Assembly (NCBI GenBank): GCA_027563935.2
Contig: CM050449.1
Coordinates: 41,018,507 to 41,082,506, forward strand
Length of the DNA stretch: 64,000 bases
DNA from: Costus lasius
Taxonomy: Eukaryota; Streptophyta; Magnoliopsida; Zingiberales; Costaceae
Direction of reading: 5' to 3'
Shown here: one piece after another, positions 24,004 to 37,311 of the stretch
Position numbering within the stretch: position 1 is the stretch's first letter
Layout of the letters: the number at the start of each line of letters is the position of its first letter
Notes under the pieces: generated by a model
Told to the model about the DNA's origin: nothing
Databases searched by the model: none
What the model saw: only the letters and a program-made list of their open reading frames with translations
Made by a program: the position numbers and the translations under genes

Positions 24004-25832
24004 GGTGTTCGTTGCTGCAGGTATCTACAACAATGCAAGAACAGCAAGGTCAGTATCAATGTTAAGAATCAATCAGGACTTAAGAATGATTCTTTTTCTC
24101 ACTATTTTATCTGGCTGAAAAATCCAGCAAAACAGCCCGAAAGAGTAGTACTCTTTTAGTGAGATGGGATCCAGATTTCATACTTGGTCTCCGCGTCCCG
24201 CTCAGGCGAGATAAGATGCACAGAGAGTACAAGCACTAATTTCTGGTAGGCAGTCCCTGCCAATCGCCAACCCGTGCGATTCCCCTTCATCTGGGCAATC
24301 CAGCAGACTGTGCCAACTGAGTTGGTACAACACAATCTCTGACCCCACAGATGGCTGCCTCCATGCGCTACCATATGCGCCACATATGTAGGCTACATGG
24401 TCAAGCTGACCCGACCTACTCCCTGGACCACCACGTGCTATGCTGAGCAACGAGAAGCGATAAATCCCTTCTCTGTAACACGCAGGTGTAATCCCGCACC
24501 GTCTGAAGATAGATGGACGTGCCCACTGAGTGGGTACAACACGGCTCCAACGATAATCAGAACAGTGAGGTTTCGCATCAGAAGGCTTACGAGCTTGATA
24601 TTTTAGCGTTGGATTTTAACGGTCTTTTATCTTCTTCACTATCATGCAATTCCTATGGTGATAGCAGAAGATAAATAAATCATGCTGTTCTACTTATTTA
24701 AACAATAAAAGAAAGCATGGATCTTATGTGGTAAAAGCCCATAGCCTAAGTAAGACCTTAATTAACAAGTCTTCACTTGCTTTTCTTCATGGGGCTTTTG
24801 TTGCTCATCTGGCCCAACCCAGGGCCCAAGCGCCATCTGCAGCTCAGGTGCGCCCACCAGGTAAATGCTCCTGGTCCCAGAGTCGAACCCTGGACCTCCC
24901 ACCTGGTCTAGCCACTGCTGCATGCGCCTCTGCCAAGTGTGCTCTGTGCTCTTGTCTGATTAATTTACAAATTAATCTATCTAGACAAGATTGACTCGCA
25001 GGTCAATTACATTTTATAAATTAAATGCAATGTGATGCGCAGATCACAATAAAAATTAATTTACAAATTTTAACCAGGCTCGCAGGCCCCAGCACAGTAC
25101 ACATTAAGTAGGCGTCCCACATAAGATTAAATAAACAAGCATAGGCATCAATCAACATGTGATCCAATCATGAAAATTAAATTTCGAAAACCCCATAGGC
25201 ATCAATTTTAATTTCCTTATTTGCCCTACATCCTTACAACGGTCCATTACTAGGGATCCACTCATCCAACCTAGTCAGATCCACTGCCCTTGCATGCACC
25301 AAGTCCTAATTGACTTGAGTCGACCAAAAGGTCAACCATGCATGCGCCAGGGCTGAACAACCACAATGAGGTCTGGCAAACGGGTGTGACCCCGGGCCTA
25401 ACTCATGTGCGTTCATAGGTTGTCTCAATCAGACATCGCTACACGCCTGTCTGCAGTCGACCTATAGCCACCAGGTGCTTGCGCACAGGTGCTATCTGGT
25501 CAACTCATCAAGGCTATCAGATGGTCTGATCAGACTGTCTGGATCTAACCTAGGGGTTGACTTCAACACTAGTAACCCGTCTAAGGGTTTACAGTAAGGC
25601 CTTAGATCTAGTGTGAGTCACGCAAGTATTTAAGTTTTAAGAAAACCAACAACATACAAGCGCCAACTGAAGGTAACCTCATACATGCGCCTTAAACAAA
25701 ATACAAGTTTCGCCTATGATAACTTAACATGTATTTTCGCATGTAATAAAGATCTAAGCATTGTTCGCAAACAAGGATCACAAAATGGCTTGCAATCATA
25801 AAACATGCATGAAACCTGGCTCTGATACCAAT
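24004..25832 (-). other. Untranslated leader of element C with primer site and conserved hairpins
   Basis: On the minus strand the primer site TGGTATCAGAGCC (25830-25818) follows the 5' LTR by two bases. Three CTGCG-loop hairpins lie at 25088-25077, 25048-25031 and 25007-24990. A TTCGA hairpin lies near 24900-24880. No long ORF is present before the gag start at 24003. Confidence 0.8.
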
Positions 25833-27510
25833 TGAAAGTCCCCACAAGGGGGCGAAACCCTAAAGCATTGGCACATATGGAAGATGCAAGCAGCGGAAAG
25901 GGGGTTTCTAGATCTTGCATGCTATATGATTAACAAAAAGAACCCAATTGCATATAGAGAAGGATCATACCATAGCCATTTCTAGATGGCGCCTTGGAAG
26001 CAAAGATCAAACTGGATCTTCTCCAGAGGTGACGCACACAATTGATGTCGCCTACTCCTCCTTGCGATCCTTGTGCTAGCAAGGTCCAAAGATGTCTTTG
26101 TCGAGTGAAAGGGAAAAACGAACTTCTTGGCTTGGCGATTTTTCCTTATCGTCTATCCCTCTCCTCCACGCAAGAATGCCCCAAAAGCCAAAGCCGAATT
26201 GGCGACAAAGCGTGAAGGCGTGAAGAGGGAAAACGTGAAACGTGGTCACGTTGAGAAGTGCTATCCAAAAATAGCATATAACTTCTCCTCATGCGATCTT
26301 GGGTTTACCCCAATCGCAAACTCCACTTCACCCTTGAACCATGCGCTCATTCATGAGCCGGTTCACTTGAATTTGGTTCAATAACCAAATAAACCAAGCC
26401 ATAAGTCCAGATCACATTAAAACCCTAAGGTATTTGATCTGACCGTTCATCTCCTGATGCTCCTGATCTCACCGATCCAGCATCCATTCTCTCAATCGAA
26501 GCTTACCGATCTTAAGCCCTAATCAATCAAACATGATCAGACCAGATCTCACTTACAATCAGAGATTAAATCCCTTTAAACTGAACCTGAACAATTCAGT
26601 CCACACGATCTGACTCAAGTAAGCCATATCATCAAATTGTGCGACCCTGAGGGTTTCCTTTAAATGTCGGTAACGATAACTCACGTCATCACGATCAGTG
26701 AGGGGTATCTAGCAACACATCACTGTCTCCCGATATAAAGAAAAGAGTCTTCCAAGACTACACCCAAAAACAGCACAAGTGTGAATCAACTTCACTAGGC
26801 ATGCATATTTCCTTTGCCACTGGATGTTCTTATTGGACAAGCGTGTCAAGCTTGTAACTCCAATATGATGAGCATGATTAGATCAGATGAACATAGTCAC
26901 CTGGGTATCGCCATACACTATTCTCAATCATCTCATCCAGGGGGCCCCTTTAGAACATCACACTCCTTAAACAAGGAGACGGCAATCCTATGTCTATCAC
27001 TAGTGCCCTAACCTGACTCAAGCTCACCATCCAAGATAGTCTATAATCATTATGTTTCAAATGATATTGAACTACCTCAAAACAATGACAATCATCATTT
27101 AGAAAACACAAGCGATCTCAAGTCAGAGGAAATGTGCCACTTGTCGCATTCAAGGATTATTCACATTGTGATAGACAATTGAATATCCTAGTAGGGTCTG
27201 TCCAGTACATCCAATGTACCCATGAGTCTACATCTTATTCCATGCTCGAAGCATCCTATATGATTAGAACACATATTAGTCTTAACCATATCAAGGCTGT
27301 CTCATGTTCACCAAGATATCTCGACTAAGGACTTTACTGCATGTCAGCCCAGCTGAACAGCTTTGAGACATTATTCAGAAGTACAATTATTGCAGCAGAC
27401 AATATAACAACCTGAATAACAACCATGCCTTTATAAACATAAGAGTTTATTACATGATACTGTTACAATCCCAAGGCCTCAAATATTAGCCTTAAGGGCA
27501 TACCCCAACA
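25833..27510 (-). repeat. 5' LTR of element C
   Basis: On the minus strand it starts TGTTGGGGTATGCCC at 27510 and ends GGGGACTTTCA at 25833, next to the primer site. It is flanked on the outside by TTCGA (27511-27515). Length is identical to the 3' LTR. Confidence 0.95.
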
Positions 27511-27515
27511 TTCGA

Positions 27516-29105
27516 GTCTTGACAGAGATGGCTACGTTCCCCTCTTTCAGTCCGTCTTTGACGCCAAGGCCAAACATCAGCGGCCTCCTTGCTATGAAGT
27601 CCAGTTTCCGCCACCTCCGCCAGCCCTAATGCCGCCACAAGCTGACGCCGCCGCCACGAATTGATGTCACCGTCTCTCCCAGTGGCAGACGGACTCTCAA
27701 CACGTGATTTTGCCTATCCTCTGCTCCCTTTCCTTCCGACATGGGTGAACCCTCCTCCAGTGCCGAAATCGTCGGCATCGTCACCAAGAAGGCCAGTTCC
27801 CCTGCATCTTCGACGGACTCCACACAACGGCATCATTGCTCTCCCCTTCACAAGGGTTCGGCCCAGCGACCCCAACCCTTGCCCTCACCACCGGGAGTAT
27901 GGCGCCGAGCTTTCCCCCATGAGTCTTTCAGCCGGATGCGGGAGTCGAGTTGAAGAGTAAAGTTACTCTTCTGTGACAAAAAAGAAAGAAAACAAACAAA
28001 CGACAAAAGGAAATGCTACCTTTGACTGAAACACCGTTGACGCGTGAAGCCCAATACGTTAATACATACATGTGGGGTGATGATAATCCTGTCATCTAAA
28101 GGGGCTCTAACCTAAAACGTGGGACAATAGCGATTCACATTTGGATCAAGTTAAATAAACAAATGGATAAGTAAGAATGCGTACCGGGGGTGTACTGATA
28201 TGGCCACAGCCGGCTCGATCACGATTCAAACTCAATTGAATCCGGGTTCCAAGACACAATTCTCATTAGAGTATTGACAAAAAAAAAATGATATCGAAAG
28301 CCTTAGTGCGTTGCAATGAAACATTGTTTGGGAGGTGCGTACGTCGACGCTCAACGTCGGGGCGTAGTTCCTCAATATGCCATTGCGTTTTCTGACGCCG
28401 CAAGGTCCAATAAATTTTCAAATCAAGTTATCCATTACGCCGCAAGGCCGGATAAATTCTCAAATCAAATTATCCAATACGCCGCAAGGCCGGATAAATT
28501 TCCAAATCAAATTATCCATCACGCTGCAAGGCCGGATAAATTCCAAATCAAATTATCAAATACGCCGCAAGGCCGGATAAATTCCAAATCAAATTATCCA
28601 ATACGCCGCAAGGCCGGATAAATTTCCAAATCAAATTATCCATCACGCCGCAAGGCCGGATAAATTCCAAATCAAATTATCCAATACGCCGCAAGGCCGG
28701 ATAAATTTCCAAATCAAATTATCCAATACGCCGCAAGGCCGGATAAATTCCAAATTAAATTATCCATCACGCCGCAAGGCCGGATAAATTCCGAACCGAA
28801 TTATCCATCACGCCGCAAGGCCGGATAAATTCTCAAATCAAATTATCCATCATGCCGCGAGGCCGGATAAATTTCCAAATCAAATTATCCATTATGCCGT
28901 AAGGCCGGATAAATTTCCAGATCAAATTATCCACCACGCCATAAGGCCGGTTAATCTTCCTTTACTTCAAGTCATCCAACGCACCATCAAGGCCGGGTGA
29001 TCTTTCCAGTCTAATATCCAACACGCCTTAATGTATTACGATGGGATATCGTTTGGGAGGTGCGTACGTCGATGTTTACTATCGGGGCGTAGCTCCTCGA
29101 TATAA
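27516..29105 (-). other. Possible Tat-lineage LTR or UTR, continuation of the unclassified repeat
   Basis: This is contiguous with 7741-9319 once C is removed. 27520-27960 is GC-rich with overlapping short ORFs on both strands. On the minus strand a segment reading GAACTACGCCCC...GACGTACGCACC occurs twice, at 28380-28316 and 29105-29041. I associate GAACTACG followed by TACG with the U5 region of Tat LTRs from memory, so the assignment is tentative. The two copies enclose the minisatellite. No primer site or coding domain was found. Confidence 0.35.
28398..29030. repeat. 41-42 bp minisatellite, about 14-15 units
   Basis: The unit contains GCCGCAAGGCCGGATAAATT followed by CCAAATCAAATTATCCAWYAC. 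Copies near the left and centre are nearly identical, and the last two or three (28930-29030) are degenerate. Units are contiguous without spacers, and lengths of 41 and 42 shift the reading frame, so the ORFs across the array are incidental. Tandem arrays in Tat-element untranslated regions are known. Confidence 0.9.
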
Positions 29106-30581
29106 TGTTGTACTACCTGGGCCGGATATTATCCAGCATGCCGTCACAAGACCAAAGTTTGACGAACACAAATTGCCCATGTTGATGGCAGCTCTTTTCC
29201 TTTATCGTCTTATGTGTTATGTCAAATTATATTTATGAATGATATCGCTTGACTCATTTCCCTTGTGTTGTTGCGTATCATAGGTCTCTTAATCAAAGGT
29301 TCCCTAATTTTAGGGGTAATTAACAATGAGTGCTTGCGCTCATTGGAAGCCAGAACCCATTAAACAAAAAGCCTTATTAATTTAAGGTGGATTTGAGATG
29401 GTCATAATACATTCCCAATGTAACGAAAATGACCCCACAACATATGAAAAACTAGTCAAGTCTGATCCTAACCGTTATGCCCAGGGTCAACGAGTTTCCT
29501 TGCGAAGGCGCGCCCGGTTAAAAAGGACTGGGGAAACCATTGCCACCACATACCTCCTAAAGATAAGTGGGTGTGTCCCACGAGGGTGGGAAATAGTTCA
29601 CAACAACACCGATCGATAGTTTGATAAGGGCTATGAGTTAGAAGGCTACCGACTTGATATTGCATTGAGAGTTTTTGCATGTTTGTTTTATTCTTTTCTA
29701 GCATGCTGCTTTCCTATGGCTGTGGCAGCAAAAGGAAAAACATCACAGGCATTCTAAGGACAGAATAATAAACCATCACAGGCATGCTATTATGGTCGAT
29801 ATGGTCATAGCCCTTTTCTACATATAACATATCACGAGCCATGTGATATGCCATCATGCATCCAAGGGTTGCGAGTCCCTTAAGCAGATCAGCCCATGCT
29901 AGAAGCCGAAAGCTAGCATCCTTCCTTTAACCGCAAGTCCACCACCAAGCTTCCAAAGCTGGCGCCACTTTTGACTTCAGTTGAAGAAGACACCTTGTTG
30001 TCTTGATGAAGCCTTAACCTATCTTATAATTCTACATCTATTCTAAAACAAGATGAAAAAATTACATTAAGATAGGGAGAGAACCAGACGCAGGTGGAAA
30101 AGGATTTTACAAGCATTCATCACAAGTGGAAACATGCTTCCACATCACAACATAGGAGGGCACTCGCTATGACCATATCAACCCATGGAAGAGACAAGTA
30201 GCACACATATAAAATTTGAAAAACCCAAATAATCAAATTTTATCCCCTTATGCGCCAACTCCATCCAAAACACTCTCTTTATCAAATTTATGCTAAAATA
30301 GAGATCAAGTATCATGATGATTTCATGGACCCTATTGGCTGGCAATTTTGTCAGATCAAGAGACCCGGCCAGTCCGAAGACACAATGCCCGTCCTACTTG
30401 ATAAAATTACGTGCGCCTTTGGTCTTAAATCCATCATAAACACAATCCAAATTTTGGCCATAAAAACGATAAGAGAAGATTGGATGAAAGCGCCTTCTAG
30501 GTGAAACGCGCATGGATGAAAGAAAAATTTTCCAAAAATTTTTCACACAAGCAAACATACACCTTGTGTTTCTCGCAAGTA
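29106..30581. other. Non-coding stretch, right part likely the leader of the copia family 2 element
   Basis: No gene is recognisable. The right part ends at a reversed tRNA-iMet primer site (30582-30593), so at least the portion next to it is the internal leader of a minus-strand copia element whose 5' LTR is at 30595-32880. No gag or pol homology is visible, so the element is truncated on the left. The left limit is not resolved. Confidence 0.4.
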
Positions 30582-30593
30582 GCTCTGATACCA
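30582..30593 (-). promoter_or_regulatory. tRNA-iMet primer binding site of a copia family 2 element
   Basis: GCTCTGATACCA, the reverse complement of TGGTATCAGAGC, lies one base from TGTTGGGG, the LTR boundary at 30595. It fixes the minus orientation of this element. Confidence 0.85.
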
Positions 30594-30594
30594 C

Positions 30595-32880
30595 TGTTGG
30601 GGAATGCCGGGTGTAATTTAAAATTTTTGCAGTCCCAGGACGCAGCGGAAGAAGCATTACACCCGAAACACATTCCTTTCCCAAGGATCCATGCGAGAGA
30701 GAGAACACAAGGATGTGTTAGGGTTAGTACCTCTATTGCTTATTAGGATGAAGGTGTCAAGTTGAAGACGCCCAAGTGTTCGTCCTCTACAAGTATCCAC
30801 ACATCGACCTTCTCAATGTTGCTCCCTTCCACGCTTGGTGCTAGCCTCGGGAAGAGAAGATCACCTCTTGGATTATCCTTCTCCTTCTCCCTTTGTACTT
30901 CACGCCAACAAGACTCCTCCAAGGAGACTCTCGGCCAAGAGAAGAGAGAAAATAAGAGAGGGTGGCACTCCACAAGAAGAAGAGGGCAGCTAGGGCTTCA
31001 AGGCATGTGCAACTCCAAGTTGCCTTGCCTCAAGAATAAATTCTGCACTTGATGTTCATCCCATAATCATCTAAAGAGGGGGGGGGGGGGGCGCAAACCC
31101 ATTCTTTTATAAGCCATCAAGTCATAGCCGCCCCTCTTCTTTCCTTCTTTGTTCTTGGCACAATTCCTCCAAGGAATTGCCATAAGAAAACAGCCGCCAC
31201 CCTCTTGAATTAGCGCAAGTTGAAGCTTGGAAAGAATCAAGCTTCTTGCCTAATTAAGATAGTATATTTGAGTTCCAATTGGATTAGGACTTACCATATA
31301 TACATGGCTGATTTCTTGCTTGAATTAATCAAGCAATATTCGCCCATATATTAGTCCACACGTCCAAGATTGTTTCCATCTATGAGAAACAAATTCCATT
31401 AGGATTCAATCATCACATTGGCGCAAATTCCATTCATGGAATTATCCTATGCGTTAATCATGAATCCTACTTCCATTAGGAATCCAATCTTGCCTCAATT
31501 AGATTCAATCCACAATCCCTAATTGGATTTGGATTTCAATACTAATTAGGCCCATGGAATTAAATCCTTATTGGATTAGGATTTGTGCCCAACACAATGG
31601 GCCTCATCCAAATCCAATTTCCATTAGGATTTGAATCCTAGTTGGATTAGGATTTGCGCCCAACCACTATGGGCCTTATCCAAATCCAATTCTTATTAGG
31701 ATTTGAATCCTAGTTAGACTAGGACTCTCACTCCAAGAAGAATTAAGATTCCAACTCCTAATTTGGATTCCAACTCCTAGTTGGAATAGGATTCTAACTC
31801 CTAATAGGATTAGGATTCCAACTCCTAATTAAATTAGGATTCGAATCCATCATGGTTTATACTCCCAAGTCCAAGTTCAACTCCCATACAGAGTACATAC
31901 TTAGTCAGGATATAGATAAACCCATGAATCCCAATTGGACTCAGATTCAACCATGAATCTGTCTTGGACTTAGAATCAGAATGAACTCAAATATGTTCCA
32001 AGATATCCAGATCATAAAACAACTCCAAGAGTCTACTGCGTGTGACCCCGTAGGATCCACATGACGATGGCAATGATGATGAAACATCATAAGTAGCGAG
32101 GGGTATCTAGCAACACATCACTACTACCCATGTCACATGACTTAAGTCATTTGGCAACAACTCCCTAACCAGCAACGAGGATTCCCATGCATTATAGATC
32201 CCTTTGCCTGAACTGATATCCCGCCATTGGATTAGTCTCAAGTTTATTAATCCAATCTATTGGTCATGACTCAATCAGTGTGGCCACACATTCCTGTCAT
32301 GCACCAATGAGGTGGGGTGCCCCTGAGTGGATATCATGCTTCCTCTGAAGGAAGGGGCAAATCCTACTATTGGTCATCCATGTCTCTACATGACTTATGA
32401 CATGCCCAATGACAATCGTTTTGGTCTCCCAATTACGGAGAGACGTAAGACTACATCAAAGCATATCCATCATCAAATCTAGACATGGATACCTCAAGTC
32501 TAAGGATCAATGCAAGCCTCTTGCATGTGAGATTGACTTGTTGACTAGACAAGTCAATCCTCACGGTGGATCACTCCAGTGCATCCAATGCACTTGTATG
32601 TCTGCGTTATTGTGCCATGCACCTAACCAGCCCATACACCAGTCTCACATGCACCAAAGCTGTCCCATATCTACTAAGGTACCTTGACTGGGATAGCTTA
32701 TGAGAATGGATCCAATCCACACTACTGGGCATTATTTATGCAACTCAATACATCAACGTAGGAAGAGAAGTCTGCATAATAACGACCATGCCTCTATTAA
32801 TAATATTATTTATATCAAAGTACATTCAAATAATGTCTGACCATGTCCATACATTGGTCTTCAGGGCATATACACCAACA
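30595..32880 (-). repeat. 5' LTR of a copia family 2 element
   Basis: It is 2,286 bp, from TGTTGGGGAATGCCGGGTG to TACACCAACA on the plus strand. It shares ends and most of its sequence with 35116-37311 (2,196 bp). The middle (31260-31860) is a degenerate field of GGATTAGGATT words and their complements. A 13-base G run starts at 31078. Because its internal region lies to the left and that of the other LTR lies to the right, the two LTRs belong to different insertions. Confidence 0.85.
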
Positions 32881-33391
32881 GTGACAGCCTCGACCCAGTT
32901 TGCTGTTCCCGGTCACGCCCATGAACAGAAACACGACCAAGCTATGAACACCTCAGAATTTCAAAAGGGTCCTGTTTCTCATGTCATTTGACTTTCCCAA
33001 CGGTCCTCACACCCCCCCCCCCTCCGACCTTTTTGTGGGGATCGTTAGCCCTTCATCTGTCTCAACAGAGTCTATCCATCCCTTAAACATCACGCATCTC
33101 TCGGTGAGCCCCCCTCAAGACTCGACAATGGATCTCTACAATAACCGAGTGCTCAACACCACCCCATGAATCGGCCAGCACAGTGCAGAACTAGCCCACC
33201 ATTAGTCGGTTCTATTGCTTCGTGGTGGCATGCTCAAAGATGGTTTAACACATCAATGACCCATTCATCGTCCCACGAAGACCAAGCACATGTGCCACCT
33301 TCATGCTCTTGTTGCTACTTTAGTGGGTAGCTACTGCTTTATGGTAGATAGGATTTTATTCCTTGCTTTTGTGTGTGTAGAGGGTGGTTGG
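32881..33391. other. Unassigned 511-bp segment
   Basis: It lies between two family 2 LTR copies. It has a C run (33013-33022) and short ORFs (32981-33169, 33290-33472) with no recognisable motif. It may be a remnant of older target DNA. I see no gene I can support. Confidence 0.3.
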
Positions 33392-35115
33392 TGTTCGGAA
33401 ACCCCAGGGATATTTTACAATTTTTCACAGAGAATACATTACATGAATAGCGGAACAATATCCCCGAAATAGGCCAGTCCCAAAAGCCTAGTGAAGATCA
33501 TCTTGCGAGGGGGTCGACACGATGAGATAGTAAGTACCTTAGGAGCAAGATGACGCCGATGTCGAGGTAGACGCCCAATCGTGCGCCCTCTGCAGTCTCA
33601 CACACACGGATGCCTTGAGCTCTCTTCTTCCACGCCTGATGCTAGCCTCAGGAAGAAGATCCAAGACTTATCAAGTCCTTCTAGTCTACTTGCACCATCC
33701 TCTAGATGAGTTGTGCCAAGGAGATGAATAGAAGGTGAATGCCGCCAAGCCCTAGCCCCTCTTGTGCCAAGAGGGGATACAGAAGAGTGTTTGTGGCTCT
33801 ATAGGAGAGGATGCCACCAACCTCCTTGCTTCTCTTGTGCCAAAGGAGAAGGAAGAAGAAGAAGGCAACAAGATCTTCCTTCAGATGCACCAAGAGAAGA
33901 GGAAGAGGAAGACTTGCTTGCAGCCTTGAGGAAGAGATTACTTGCACCAAGTTGCCCTGCTCTCATCACTTGAATTGCTCACACAAAGAGGATTCATATC
34001 ACCCTTACTCTCGTATATATCCTGATATATAGAGATAAGGGGCGGCAACAAAAGGCTTAAGGGCGCAGCACATGAAGGAGGATTTAGCTAGGGCTAAGGG
34101 GAAGTGAGAGGCTAGGGTTTGAAGCAAGGAAAGACTATAAGGAATTTCCAAAAACCCCTAGCCCTCTTCCATATGCAATCAAGACTTTCCAAATAAGTCC
34201 TACAAGCCATAAGCTGCCCAAGCATTGCCGTAGAGGCAAGCTTTCCATCCAAGAAAGAGGGGCTAGGTGCCAATTGCTTTCTTATGAAGCAAATTGCGCA
34301 ACTTATCCCCATTGAGCCCCTAGGGGCCAATGGGATAAGATTTATCCCCATTATACCCTTTTGGCCTATTCTCGCTTCATGACAACTTGTTATTGGGCCT
34401 CACTGGGTAATGAGCTAGCCCAAACTTCGTTACATGGGTTGATTAAGCAATTGGATTCAATCCAATGCAACCTAAAGTCAAATGTGACCAATCTTGGTCA
34501 ATTTCGGGTTAACCTACCAAAAATGAAGTTTGGCTCTAATAATTCTCTTTCATCTCATTAGGCCCATTGGCGCTGATGAAATCTCCCAAACAGATCCGAG
34601 TTATCAAATAACTTGATCATAAAGCTTCCCGATCAATACGAGAACTCGATTATCAAGGTGTGCGACGCTGTAGGTTCCTCTAATGTTGGCAGTGCTGAGC
34701 TAAGGTCACCACAAGCAGTGAGTGGCATCTAGCAGTGCATCGCTGCTACCCAAGTGATCTGAATGGATATCGACATCGACATTCGCAACATCGCAGCTAG
34801 GTATAGATACATCATAGTCCCTTTGCCAAACTGATATCTGATTGGACAAGTGTGTCATCACTTGTTTTCACCCAATCACATGGTCATGACTAAATTAGGC
34901 TGTCACCTGGGTATGGCCATACACTTTCAGTCATAGAACCATATAGGAGCTCCATGGATTTTAAGCTTTCCTCAGGAAGGGGCAAATCCTCTATTTGTCC
35001 ATTGACCTTCTCATATGGGTTATGTCATACTCAATGACAACCATTATTACCTCCCAACTACGGCGAGGTGTTAGGTTGTATCAAAGCATGTCCCTAACCA
35101 TACAGAACAGTCAAT
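33392..35115 (-). repeat. Diverged family 2-related LTR, truncated by the LTR at 35116
   Basis: It starts TGTTCGGAAACCCCAGGG and follows the order of the 30595-32880 LTR: a counterpart of GCGGAAGAAGC near 33450, a counterpart of CTTGGTGCTAGCCTCGGGAAG near 33635, and counterparts of the distal blocks near 34661-34990 (GTGCGACGCTGTAGG, GGCATCTAGCA, GGGCAAATCCT). Many substitutions and indels make it clearly older than its neighbours. It is cut at 35115 by the next LTR. Confidence 0.6.
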
Positions 35116-37311
35116 TGTTGGGGAATGCCGGGTGTAATTTAAAATTTTGCAGTCTCAGGACGCAACGGAAGAAGCGTTACACCCGAAACACATTCCTTTC
35201 CCAAGGATCCATGTGAGAGAGAAGACACAAGGATGTGTTAGAGATCATACCTCTCTTGCGCGTTTAGATGATGAAGCCATGTTGAAGACGCCCAAGTGTT
35301 CGTCCTCTACAAGTATCCACACGTCGACCTTCTCAATGTTTCTCCCTTTCGCGCTTGGTGCTAGCCTCGGGAAGAGAAGATCACCTCTTGGAATCTTCTT
35401 CTTCTTCCCCTTTGGTACTTCACGCCAACAAGACTCCTCCAAGGAGACTCTTGGCCAACAAAGAAGAGGATGAAGGATGGTGGTGCAAGTCCAAGGAAAG
35501 AGGGCGGCTTGGGCTTGAGAACTTGCACAACTCCAAGTGGAAGTTGCCTTGCTCTCGGCTTGAGAAGTGATGTCTATCGAGAAAGGGGTATGCCCCTTCT
35601 TTTATAGCCATGCCACCACAAACTGCTATTCTTCTTTCCTTTTATGATTATGGTTCAATTCCTCCAAGGAATTAGCCCTAGAATTTAGCCACCACACCTC
35701 TTGAATTAGCACATAAAGAAGCTTTGAATTAATCTAGCTTCTTGCCTTATTTAGAGGGGATATTTGAGTTTTAATCATACTAGGACTTTCCATCTTTGAT
35801 TAGTGCATACATGACTTGAATTAATCAAGCCATATTTGCCCACATCTCAGTCCACACGTCCAAGAAGGTTTCCAATTGAGGAAACCTAATTCCAATAGGA
35901 TTTATTCATGTTTGAATTGGCACAAATTAAGGTATGCGCCAATGATGAATCCTACTACCATTAGGATTCTAATTTTGCCTCAATTTAATTTAATCCACAA
36001 TCCTTAATTGGACTCGGATCTCAATTCAAATTAGGCCCATGAATAAAATCCCTGCTAGGATTAGGATTTGCACACAACTCAATGGGCCTCAACCAAAACC
36101 AATTCCTATTAGGATTTGAATCCTAGTTGGATTAGGATTTGCGCCCAACTCAGTGGGCCTCATCCAAAACCAATTCCTATTAGAATTAGGATTCCAACTC
36201 CTAATTAAAATAGGATTCCAACTCCTAGCTGGAATAAGATTCTAACTCCTAATAGAATTAGGATTCCAACTTCTAATTAAATTAGGATTTGAATCCAACA
36301 AGGTTTATAGTTCCAAGTCCAAGTCCAACTCCCATACATAGTACAAACTTGACCGGGATATACATAAACCCATGAATCTCAACCATGAATCTAACTTGGA
36401 CATGAACTGAAATATATATATATATATTCCAAGATATCCAGATCATAAAACAACATCAAGAGTCTATTGCGTGTGACCCCGTAGGATCCAAATGACGTTG
36501 GCAATGATGTTAGAACATCATAAATAGTGAGAGGTATCTAGAAACACATCACTATTACTCATGTCATTGGACTTAGGTCATATGGCAACAACTCCTAAAC
36601 AAGCAACGAGGACTCCCATGTATTATATATCCCTTTGCCAAAACTGATATCCTGCCATTGGATTAGTCTTGAGTTTATTAATCCAATCTATTGGTCATGA
36701 CTCAAACAGTATGGCCATACATTCCCGTCATACACCAATGAGGTGGGGCGCCCCAAAGTGGATATCATGCTTCCAATTAATGAAGGGGCAAATCCTACTA
36801 TTGGTCATCCATGTCTCTACATGACTTATGACATGCCCAATGATAATCGTTTTGGTCTCCCAATTACGGAGAGACATAAGACTACATCAAAGCATATCCA
36901 TCATCAAATCTAGACATGAATACCTCAAGTCTAAGGATCAATGCAAACCTCTCGCATGTGAGATTGACTTGTTGACTAGACAAGTCAATCTTCACGGTGG
37001 GTCACTCCAGTGCATCCAATGCACTTGTATGTCTATGTTACTGTGCCTCGCACCTAACCAGTCTATACACCTGTCTCACATGCACCATAGCTATCCCATA
37101 TCGGCTAAGGCACCTTGACTGGGGATTACTATGAGAATGGATCCAACCAAACTCATGGAATATTAATTATGCTATTCAATACATCAACGCAGGTAAAGCA
37201 ATCTGCATATTAATGACCATGCCTTAATTGATTATATCATTTCTATTAAAGCACATTCAAAGAATGTCGAACCAAGTCCATAAATTGGTCTGCAGGGCAT
37301 TAACACTAACA
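35116..37311 (-). repeat. 3' LTR of a second copia family 2 element
   Basis: It runs from TGTTGGGGAATGCCGGGTG to CACTAACA (2,196 bp) and is followed by AATCTCCCACTTGCACTAAG, a reversed copia purine tract. This makes it the 3' LTR of a minus-strand element whose internal region continues right. A short AT microsatellite sits at 36413-36425. Confidence 0.85.

Larger units (their letters stand above)
9320..27510 (-). mobile_element. Copia family 1 element C, full-length, split by element B
   Basis: Both LTRs are 1,678 bp (9320-10997 and 25833-27510) and the element is flanked by the 5-bp duplication TTCGA (9315-9319 and 27511-27515). Orientation is minus: the tRNA-iMet primer site reads in reverse at 25818-25830 and the purine tract in reverse at about 10998-11015. 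Without B (9,096 bp) and its duplicated CACAT, the element is about 9,090 bp. Roughly ten mismatches between the LTRs were seen by eye, which suggests a recent insertion. The polyprotein frame is open across the B insertion. Length, primer site and domain order fit the Angela/BARE branch of Ty1/copia (inference). Confidence 0.95.

Noticed and set aside
27626..27960. Overlapping ORFs on both strands in a GC-rich block
   Set aside because: GC-rich DNA lowers stop frequency on both strands; no motif or splice context supports either.
28316..28621. ORF with repeating Arg-Pro-Asp-Lys units
   Set aside because: It is the minisatellite read in one frame; unit lengths of 41 and 42 break the frame, as expected for non-coding repeats.
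28398..29030. Possible CRISPR-like array
   Set aside because: Units are contiguous with no unique spacers, and the DNA is plant nuclear.
30595..37311. One full copia element bounded by the two family 2 LTRs
   Set aside because: The primer site lies left of 30595 and the purine tract lies right of 37311, so their internal regions point away from each other; they are separate insertions.
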